NCBI GenBank assembly: GCA_030248065.1
Contig: JASAMV010006783.1
Span: forward strand, 41,198-105,197
From: Rhynchonema sp. JSB1_4
Lineage: Eukaryota > Nematoda > Chromadorea > Monhysterida > Xyalidae
DNA length: 64,000 bases
Direction of reading: 5' to 3'
The translations under genes and the position numbers were made by a program. Below the pieces are notes generated by a model that was not told the origin of the DNA, did no database searches, and worked only from the letters and a program-made list of their open reading frames with translations. Numbering within the stretch: position 1 is the first letter of the stretch; each line of letters begins with the position of its first letter. Shown piece after piece: positions 49,256 to 60,100 of the stretch.

Positions 49256-50627
49256 CTTAATTGAACGTGTTGCTTTGCTTGTTATCCTGTCCAATTTATA
49301 TATTCACAACTATGTGGTCCTCAGTCGACAATCTGTACTTCTCATGGCTTTAGGCACCCGATTTTGAGATCAAAGATGATCAAGAAACATGTGATACTGA
49401 AAACTCCCATCGTAATTCAGTTGCACAAATGACCAGATATCCTTCACTGAATAAGTAAATGTTACTCATTGTCGTTGTTGTTTTGATTCATGATTTACAA
49501 TTAAAAGACCACACATCGTGAATATGTTTACCGTAAATCTACAGCGTCCCAGAAACGCGCAAAAACAAACAATACAACATGCGTTTTTGATTTGGTAAAA
49601 AATTCGAACGAGGGTCAAATTAATGACAGTATGTCATATTCGAAAAGCTTGCCCATTGATAGGTGTTCCTGTGTGTTGCGGTACGGTAACTGTCGATAGT
49701 TAGTCCATTAGGCATGACTTTAGTACAATCGTGTGGAGGATTGATCGAGGGAAAATGGCTTCGTAGAACGCCGACCTATCATCCACCTGAGTCTGCAGTC
49801 TCAACACATGAAATCGGATAGACATAAATTCCCGTATTATGACGTTTTGGTTGTTAATTAGTTTTTTGACATGAATCCGATTAGGCGTTGATATGATGCC
49901 GTTGCCCGGCAAAGTTCTGTCAACAAACAAAACCAGAACGCCCTCTTTCTGTTTAAAGGGCAGAGAAATCATCAGAGCTTGCGCCCGCACTGTGACCAAA
50001 GCCCAAATTTTCGAATGCGCAACCGCCACAGAAAGAGCGAAAATTTTGTTGCTACAGCGTGAACAGAGTCAACAGGTGCAAATGTTTTAATGCGGCGCCG
50101 TTCAAATTTGGGACTTTGAAGGTCTGTCCTTCTGGTGGCTGCGTTGCGTTAGTTTTGACATATGCGGTCTATGAGCAAATTTTCTCTGTATTTGAGTGAC
50201 CTCACGTTGACCACAATGTGGGAGCAAAAGCTAATGACTCCTCTGCTCTTCAGGGTTATGGCTGGCAATCATCTTTTGACAATAATTAGTGCCCATACGG
50301 TAAACCAGAACAAATCGGATCAAATACGACTTCGGGACCTTGAAGCTCTATCATCGTTCTGGCTGCATCAGTTTCAACGTTTGTTTGAGCAAATTTTCCT
50401 TGTATTTGAGCGACCTCACGTTGGCCACAATGTTCGGTATTGTGTTGTTGAGTTGCAGTACAATACCAATAAGGGCCAAAGCGAAACTTTACTGGTCAAA
50501 ATTAGCTCTAGAATTCTACAACACAACACGGTCCTACCAAAATTGCCGTTGCGTTGCCGTGGTCCAACGTAATCATGCTGCCTTGAATTTCAAAGCGCCA
50601 TATCAGATCATCTCCCCCAGTTCAGAT
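49256..50627. other. Region downstream of cyclase 1; no gene supported
   Basis: Homologous to the sequence after cyclase 2 but without a shared open frame, so probably non-coding. Contains a local direct duplication: 'gagcaaattttc-ctgtatttgag-gacctcacgttg' near 50170 and again near 50390. The 136-codon frame at 50162-50572 spans both copies and is not conserved in unit 2. Confidence 0.6.
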
Positions 50628-51105
50628 CAGGGTTGGGCAAAAAACGTTTTTTTAAATCGTTTTTTAAACGTTTTTTTAAAAACGCCTAGATGACCAAAAT
50701 ATACCCCCAAAAAAATTGGAACACGCTCATGTTGGGAAGAAAACGTGGTTAAATGAAGTAATTCTATGTGTTCTGAGGCAAAATAAACGGGTTTCAACCC
50801 TTTTCTCGCGAGTTGTTAAGATCCCATATCAGACCCGCATCATGGGACCAACTTTGGCCGGGGTCATCATTGAAAGTCAAACTGCGTATATCGACGTACC
50901 TCGACAAAGTAAAAATTGGTCGAAAATTTTTTGAAAAAAATGGGACAAAAAATTGATTATCCTTGATAATCAGAGTACTTTCCCTGAAAAATCAGGGAAA
51001 ATCAAGGAAATTCAGGATTTAAAAAAACGAAAAACGACCCAGGCGTTTTTTTTAAAACGTTGTTTTTTTAAGAAAAAACGCCGTCGTTTTTTTTGCCCAA
51101 CCCTG
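50628..51105. mobile_element. hAT-like MITE, copy A (478 bp)
   Basis: Ends CAGGGTTGGGC / GCCCAACCCTG, with a perfect 8-bp target duplication GTTCAGAT at 50620-50627 and 51106-51113. An 8-bp duplication and CAGGG ends are diagnostic of hAT elements. The subterminal regions are rich in aaacgttttttt words. No transposase. Related to the element at 55670, which lies in the opposite internal orientation. Confidence 0.95.
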
Positions 51106-51180
51106 GTTCAGATTATAGCGGCACAGCACATTACCGTAATCAAGTTACAGTATCCATCATACGTAGAGTATCCCAGAGCA

Positions 51181-54100
51181 ATGCCCCCGACGACCATCCA
51201 AGTGCGTCCCAAATCGGCCACATCCCAAATTCCTCCGCCCTCGGTGGCCGTTAATTCGTGGGTGTCGTCTGACAACACCAGTGGCCATTCGTCAACTGGC
51301 CGAGTGCTCAATGCCGCATCACGGCTCGACCCTAAGGAAGTGACACTTCAGGTCTGAGTAGGTATTTTTCGACTTTGTTAGGCATTTTGGCTGGTTACAT
51401 AAACAGTGTTGAGGGTTCCGGTCCGGTCTTGACTTGGTCACGTCAATTTCTGTATGGGATTGGTGATTCGAAGTTCGATCAGCGTAAATGGTCATTACAA
51501 ACTTGCTGGAAACAGCTTTCAAGTTGATCGAAATTAGTGACAATAACATCTCTAGTCACCCTTAATAACACAAAAAAGTCTATCGTCTTCTGTGTAAATG
51601 ACAGTTTGACACCAACAGAAAACGCTGTGTACTATAGGGTAGTTAGTACGGTGACATTTTACAGCAAACTGGGTTTTCAAAAGTACCCACAATTTCCAAA
51701 TGGTGCTCACTGTTTTCTTTGAGGACCTTGTGATGTTCCCAACACCAATAGCAACCCGCTGATGTTTCAGATTCTGATCGTTGTGGTGCCACTCACAGTC
51801 ATTGCTATCTTGGCCCAGATCACCATCATGAACTCCCTGGAGGAACGCACACAGGTTACTTTATAGCCGCCATGAAACGCACACAAGATTATTGTAACTG
51901 ACGTACGAATACGCACACATGCTAATACATACGAGATCTTGACGCCAGGAAGGACAGAAGTTGACCTTCCCTCGTGAACGCAACTCTTGCTGCCACCTGG
52001 TTGTCATTCATTCCGATGGAAGTGTATTGAGGTCGTGTCAGACAGTTGTTGGAATTAGTCCAATTCGTCACTTTGAAACATCAGCAGAAGAGTATTAGTG
52101 TTTTGGACTATGCTTATACACGTAAAAATCGGTAGTTCAGCTCGGGGAGTCTCAAGTTTTGATGCTATAATGGGTGAAAACAAGTAATTTGAACGCATCT
52201 GTCCCTTGATAACGCAGGCATCACGACTATCGAATATGATCCACGATGTTGCATCGCTAGAAGACATTATTGACAAACTGCGTCGTGAGCAGTCATCCAG
52301 TTGTGCGCTGATTGCTGCAAAAAAGTTAGCCGTTGCTTTGGGCTTGTGGCGTGAATCCGTTAATGATCTTCAAAGCAGATACAAACAGCTTTCAAGTGGC
52401 GTAGCGTAACTAATTTTGAACAAATCGAGTGATCAAAACGAAACAAATGATAGGCCCATCACCACGGTTGCGGATCCGGCTTTTAACCAATGAAGGTTTG
52501 AATCGGTCCAACAATGCAGCATAAGTTGAGGTTGAATTTATGCCCCAGCACACTAAAGCAGTGTGGTGCGCTTCGCGGATCAGGCAACGCAGCGGGCATA
52601 CTGTATGATTAAGTTCAGCGCTCTGCCATAGGGTGACGCGGTTGCGGATGATGAAAAATTCAATTGTGTTGTGTGATGCTGTTGCGTCTGCGTGTTTACG
52701 CCGGTTTACGTTCGAATACTTGGCAAACCTTGCGATATTGCAGTAGCACGCTCGCAAACACAGCTGTTTTGATTGTCCGCAATGGGTAACCGCGAGTGCG
52801 GCCGTATAGGTTCGCGCGGTTGTAGACACTGGACATGTCATTTTCCAATGTCCGTAGTCCGCAACCGGGTCAACCTGGCCAACCCTTATATTTTACGACC
52901 TGACAAACTGTCACGAACGCAGGCGGCAACGTTCTGGGGCTGGTGGCGGGCTTGAAGGCGCCGAAATGTTGCTGATTGAAGACCGATCAGCGACGGACAA
53001 CGAACTTTCGTACACAATCAAGCACTGGCGCATGGCCAACGCCGATGACATCAAGGTCTATCTCGAAAGTCTCATGCAGCAAATCAACACCTATCGAATT
53101 GCGGTGGGCAATGCAAACACCACTTGTGAAGAGGTGGTCAAGTGAGTGTGTGGAGATTCGGGTGTAGCCAGCCGTATTTGAATTTCCGCGCTTTTTCTTG
53201 CGTTCACAGCAACCCACTCGCTTGTAATTCATTGTAATTTTCATTTCTTTTCACTAAAATTCAAATCTCTTTCTCCAACCAATCACAACATGTAGTGGTC
53301 ACCTTATAGTAATTAATGCGAAATGGACAAAGAGAAAATAACGTGACCGAGTATTTAAGGACGGCGTGAGCACTACAGTACTTCCCGCTAGTTCAAATTA
53401 CTATTTCCCAAATTTCACGTGTTCGACTTGTACGTCGTGGTTAATCCAAGAGGCTTCGCCAAATCAACCCTTCTTTGGAACACGGCAAATACATATAGTG
53501 CTCGCTTAGGTGCGATCCCGCCTATAGTCTTTGCTTTTCTCTCACTTTCTCGCACCCATTGCTTCGTTTAACAATTTTTATTTTTAATAAAATATAAAAC
53601 TCGAATGTCATTCCATTTTCACCTTTAAACCCAGTCATCGCCCAAGCAACAGTTAATCAAGACAATAATTTATTTGTTATAAATCCGTCCAAGTCAAGTT
53701 CCAACGTTGCCCCGATTCTGAGGCGCTTCGGTTTTCGGCACGAGCAGTCGCGACGACCTCCGACTTGCCTGCTTTCGTTGCCGATTGGATCCTCGACTCT
53801 CAGCAGTTAAAATATAGTAAAAGTATGACCTCGGGGCAGAAGATCTACATATTGATGCATACCTATGTACATATGTTTGAAAAGAAGCGGTGGTGTTTCA
53901 AACATTGTTTTTGTGCACGAATGAAGACAAGAATGAAACAGCCAGTTTTAATAAAGCTTCCTCGACTAGCACGTGGTCAGAACGCAGGAATAAATATCAC
54001 TCGGAAATTCTTGTTTCTCCCTATTTTGCCTTTTTTCGCCCTACATTTTGTCATCAGACGTGTATATCGTTACTACACCACTGGGTTATACAAGCTGTCT

Positions 54101-57100
54101 TGTGAATATAACTGCCGACTGGATAATGCCGGGATGTCTACATACCGGAGTTTTCCACTTAGAGCCCCCCGAATAGAGCCCTCGGGGGCTCTAAGTGGAA
54201 AATTTTCCCCTTAAAGCCCCCGGGGGCTTTAATTGGATTTATTTTTTTACGGACCATTGATTTTACATCGAACAGTAAACTTGCCAAAATAGTTCAAACT
54301 AGTGTAAGAATGACCAAAATACCGCACTTTTCTGTTGTTTTACCAACGTTTTGCCACGTTTAGATGAAGATCCTCCCAATCAGGTTGAAATATGGTATCA
54401 GAATGTCAAAATGCTGGCCTAAAGTGTCCCTACTGACAACGATGAAAACACCTAGTTTTCCGCTTAAAGCCCCCGAGGGCTGTAAGCGGAAACGTTTCCA
54501 CTTAAAGCCCCCGGGGGCTCTAATTGGATTTTTTCTTTCTGCTCGGAGTGTCCATTTTCCACCAATTTCCGCATAGAGCCCCCGGGGCTTTAAGTGGAAA
54601 ACTCCGGTACATACCTTGTTGGCAGCTACAATATTCGGTACATAAGGTTGTCTGCCGAGAACATAGGATACATACTTCGCGACATGGTGATGCTGCTGAT
54701 TTTTACCACCATAAAAGTTGACATAGGTATAGATAAAGCTGGTCGAAGTTAATGGCATAAATACAGTGCCCATCATATCTGAAATCCACGTGAAATCAGA
54801 ACTGACTCACATAATCTTTGACACCGGCCATTGTCCAAAATCGCGTTTTTCCAGAGTGTTGTACGGTCCGACGATGAGCCAGTTCACGGACAAAATTCTG
54901 CATCTTATCGGCCGTGTTGATCAGGGTCAGACCTGTCAGATGGTCGGTACCTTCGTCGCTTGGAATGTGGCAAAGTCGTACATTGGTGAGTCTCGCCTTG
55001 AAAGATCAGGCAAAATTCAGGACGACAATTAATTTGAATATCATTTTGCAGAACAATGGCTCTCAATGGGCGCCGAGTATTTCAATTCGTATAACATAAG
55101 CCCCGGCGAAGCGGCGGAATTCTTTCGTGAGTTGTTAAGAAAGGCGGATTTTTATAAAGGCTCATTCAATTTTTGTAGGAGGATACCGAGTTTGGGAAAG
55201 CAAGACACCTCTGACCAGCATTTGTCTTGGGGCAATTTTTGCAAGGGATTGTTGCGCTCGTAGAAATGCGTGACATCAATTTGGAAATATATATCCTCGA
55301 CACGGAAAGTCACGTGACCAAAATCGGACCAATCAGACGAGCCAGAAGTTTTTCTAACATTAATCAAATAAAAGGTTGACTGTTTCACAAAAAGGCACAT
55401 TTGCAGAAAACCAGGGCACAATCGAGATTCTGTTGAAGTACGGAATGGACGCGTTTGAATGCACGGCGTGCACAACGGACATCGAGGATTGGTATGAGCA
55501 CTACACTGGTCAACACGCAGAATCGGTTGCTGATTGGAAACTGCTCGAGACCGCCGTCGTGTATAGGAACGCCAGGTTACGGTCCCCAGCTTATAACGAC
55601 ACGAGCAGGAATGTCGATTCCTCCCCCCAGTATCGCTCTCTGTTTTTGCCGGGGAGGGGGTGGGGTGAGCAGGGTTGGGCAAAAAAAACGACGGCGTTTT
55701 TTCTTAAAAAAAACGACGTTTTTTTAAAAAAAAACGCCTGGGTAGTTTTTCGTTTTTTTAAACCCTGAATTTCCTTGATTTTCCCTGATTTTTCAGGGAA
55801 AGTACCCTGATTATCAAGGAAAATCAATTTTTTGTCCCAATTTTTTCAAAAAATTTTCGACCAGTTTTTACTTTGTCGAGATACGTCGATATACGGAGTT
55901 TGACTTTCAGTGATGACCACGGCCAAAGTTGGTCCCATGATGCGGGTCTGATATGGGATCTTAACAACTCGCTAGAAAAGGGTTGAAACCCGTTTATTTT
56001 GTCTCAGAACACATTGAATTACTTCATTTAACCACGTTTTCTTCCCAACATGAGCGTTTTCCAATTTTTTTGGGGGCATATTTTGGTCATCTGGGCGTTT
56101 TAAAAAAACGTTTTTTTTAAAAAAAAACGTTTTTTTTAAAAAAAACGATTTTTTGAAAAAAAAAACGTTTTTTGCCCAACCCTGGGGGTGAGACGATCCG
56201 ATTTGTGTCGACGATCAACATGTTTTGAGATCAACCTGGTCAAGATCGAATTAGATGAGAAAACAAAGATGCTGCATGTGCGGACTGTACAAGAGAAAGA
56301 CCACAATTACTGTGGCTGCAAAACAGCTACAAGGCTGCCTGGTTCCGTATCTTTTCGGTCCAGCGTACGTTTCGGTCCACAGTACTTTTCGGTCCATGGC
56401 ACCTTTCGGTCCAGTGCTTTTCGGTCCACAAACATTTCGGTCCAGGTACTTTTCGGACCAGGTACGATTCGGTCCAGGTACATTTCGGTCCACGAACCTT
56501 TCGGTCCAGGTTCGTTTCGGTCCATGTACTTTTCGGTGCACCTCAATTATTTGAGTCCCTGGTTTAAAATGTGCTGCAAATGAAAAGGAAATCGATAATC
56601 AACACCGCATTACCAAAAAGTCCCTTTCCATAGTAAAAGGCCGCGGATGCATTTATCCATGCGTGCCCAAGCTCGTTGCTTATGTTGTCTCGTTGAAACA
56701 TCAAGGTTGTATGGCTTGTTCAGGGATAGACTTTGGCGTATACTTGTCGTGAGGCTTAGGCTTGTGGGGATTTTTGGGAAGGGATTTTTTGTTCATGCGG
56801 TACTGATCATCGATGTCCATTTCATCCGTAGCGCATTTTGAACCAGGGACTCAAATAATTGGGATGGACCGAAAAGTACATGGACCGAAACGAAAGCTGG
56901 AGCGAAAGGTTCGTGGACCGAAATATACCCGGACAGAATCGTACCTGGTCCGAAAAGTACCTGGACCGAAATGTTTGTGGACCGAAAAGCACCTGGACCG
57001 AAAGGTGACATGGACCGAAAAGTACTGTGGCCGAAAAGTACGCTGGACCGAAAAGATACGGAACCGTTCCCGGAATCAGCTTTTAAAAAAATTAGTTCCG

Positions 57101-60100
57101 ATTTCTTCCACTGCAATTTTAACAACTGTGGTGGATCCGCCATAAAGGGGTAATCGTCCACTTACCGCCTTTACGGTTGTAATCGTACATCTTAGTGCAG
57201 ATTATTTTAAGTGAGGACGGGCGAGCGTTCTACAACGGCGATCGTTGGCGGCGGACTGTCGTGCAGCTGTATGACCATATTGATCGTGTTGGTGGATTGT
57301 TTCGGAATTTTCAAGCAGTTTATTGGAATGTTTCGTTTAAAAATTTTTTTGCTAGACCGGTTTTCGCCAGAACTTAATGACCAGACCGTTGTTTGCTTTG
57401 GCTGCAAGATTCTTCTCAATAAGGCCGGTGATTCCATCGTTGGCTGGAACAACTCTTACGCCCGTCGAACGTTTCCGCGCTTTTAGGGCCCAGCGTGCAT
57501 TAGGGCCCACGCTACATCAGGGTCCACGTGCATTAGGGCCCCTGTGCATTTGGGCTGGCATGCGTTAGGGCCCACGTGCATTTGGGCCCGCGTGCATAAG
57601 GGCCCAGTGAGCATTAGGGCCCAGGTTGCATAAAGACCCAGCTTGCATGAGGGCACGGGTTGCATTGGGGCCCAGCGTGCATAAGGGGCCACGTGCATTA
57701 TGGCCCACTGTGCATTAGAGTCCACCGTGCGTTTGGGCCCAGCGTGCATTAGGACCCACATTTCGGTTTTGTAATTGCACCTTAGGCACAAACAAACGTT
57801 TGTTTATAGAAGACAACAAGATATACGGTACATGCGTGTTATTGTGTTCAGTTATGGTTTGGTAAGTCAGTTCGTTTTGTCAGTTAGACTTGTGCGACAG
57901 GCGTCGCTCCCAACCCCATGATGCTATAAGCAGAATCTAGGTAGGTACATAGTTGTGTTATAGTAAGTTGTGTATAGTCCAACCACGAGCTCACGAGACG
58001 ACTCTTTTTAAAGCTTGCTTGGCCAGATTTTCCAGGCCAGGCCGGGTTTTCGCAAACAAAAGAAAGAGAAACAGCATTACTGCACTCAGTACATAGGGCC
58101 GAGAGAGATCATGACAAGTTCCAGCTGGCTGACCTCAATTTGTTGCGTGCTTGCGCGAACAGCAGCCTCGTTCAACACACAAATGTTTTGGGAGTTAAAA
58201 GGGAATTTACGCACCGATGTGGAGAGCGTGCTTTTGAGAAATACATACATGCGTTTCTCTTTCTTTCATTTCTGAAATACGTGGAACGGAACATTATTAG
58301 ATCCGTACAAGTCAACTTCAAAATAGGTCGTCTCATGAGTTCGTGGCTGGACTATATGGTTAGTTATATCCATGTGGTATGAATGTTTAACTGGCAGAAG
58401 TCACCAACTTGGCAATCACTGACAATTATAACTGACTGACGGACAACCGGTAGTTTAATACAGGCAGACAGACGGATGTACGGATACAAAACGACTGACG
58501 TGAGACCCAAGAGCTACAACCATTTAATTTTGTGCTTAGATTCCCCCTATAGTATAGTAATAGGAATTGGGCTGGGAGCGAACGCCAATCTGACAAGTCT
58601 AACTGACGAAACTGACCGATATGCCACAACCATATCTGAAAACAATAACACGATTATATACATATCTTGTTCTTTTCAATGAATAAACGCTTGTTTCCAA
58701 AGTGCAGTTACAAAGCCGTAATGTGGGCCCTAATGCGCGCTGGTCCTAATGCACGGTGGGCTCTAATGCACATTGGGCCCTAATGCACGGTGGGCTCTAA
58801 TGCATGGTGGCCCTAATGCACGCGGACGCTTGTGGACGTGGGCCCTAATACACGTGGGCCCTAATGCACGCTGGGCCATAATGCAACCTGGGCCTTTGCG
58901 CAGCCTTCATGTAACTTGGGCCCGAATGCACACTGGGCCCTCACGCAGCCCCAAATGCACGTGGGCCCTAATGCACGAGAGCCCCAATGTAGCGTGGGCC
59001 CAAATGCACGCCGGGCACTAATGCACGCTAAAAGCACGGAACCAGTCGAACGGGTCGAACTTAGTGGCATCCGTTATTCTTGCAAGGTCTTTTAGCGAAT
59101 AAAAGTGAAAAGACAGATCCGTTCCTATCACCGTGGCTTTCGAAAATTGGGTCAGGATAAATTGGATCAGGTTAAAATTACAGTATATCGACGATGATGT
59201 GCTGCACACTCTGTTGAAGAAATTGGCAATGAATGTGGCGGAACGGGATAAGAGTTTCTGGCTGGAAGTGATCTTCACTTGTTGCATCTGTGTCATCTGT
59301 CCTTTGCTGGTGGTAAGTGTTATATTAAATGATTGATTCATTTGATAAACTTAAGAGCGTTGGGTAATAAGAATCGCACGGTGTGCATGGAGTGTGGTTC
59401 AAAAATCTAAAAAATTGATTTCGCTTATATTGCACAAATAGTTGACTGATACATTTACTAAGACACATACAAACTTTTAGTTGCCAACTCCAAAGTATTA
59501 AATAGTTATGGGCGTATTTAAGTCGACTGATCGACGATTTTCCCAAATACCAAAAATGGACAAAGTCTATGTTGATGGTGCTGTCATTCGTTGCAGAAAC
59601 CATTCGGTTTAACGAATTTTTCAGCGCTTGTGTAGTTTTTGTCTATTTTTTAGCCCTATATTACATCTCTCTCATTACATTTTTAAAAAAAATTCAGCTA
59701 GGTGAGGGTATGTCAGAAGAAGCCACTTCTAATAAAAATCCTCACCATCAAATCTTTCGCCCGTTATGCAGAAAAAACTAGACAAAATTCTGGTCCTGGG
59801 ACATTAAAATTTGAGTGGCACAAATCTAAACAACGGTCAGAATGAAAAATTTGTAACGAAATAAATTTTTTCAACTTTTTTCTCTTTGTTGCGTTCTAGC
59901 CGGATAATTAGTCGACGTTGGGGGAACGAAAGACAACGAAATCTTTATCGATTTAATCCTGCGATAAAAAACTCATTTATAAACGTGCAACGTTCAAAAA
60001 AAACATGCCCAAAACATATTTCGCCATGTTACAAAAGGCCATACATTAGCGTACCCATGCGATTGAACAAATTACGTTGCATCATGGAATCACAGGTTCC

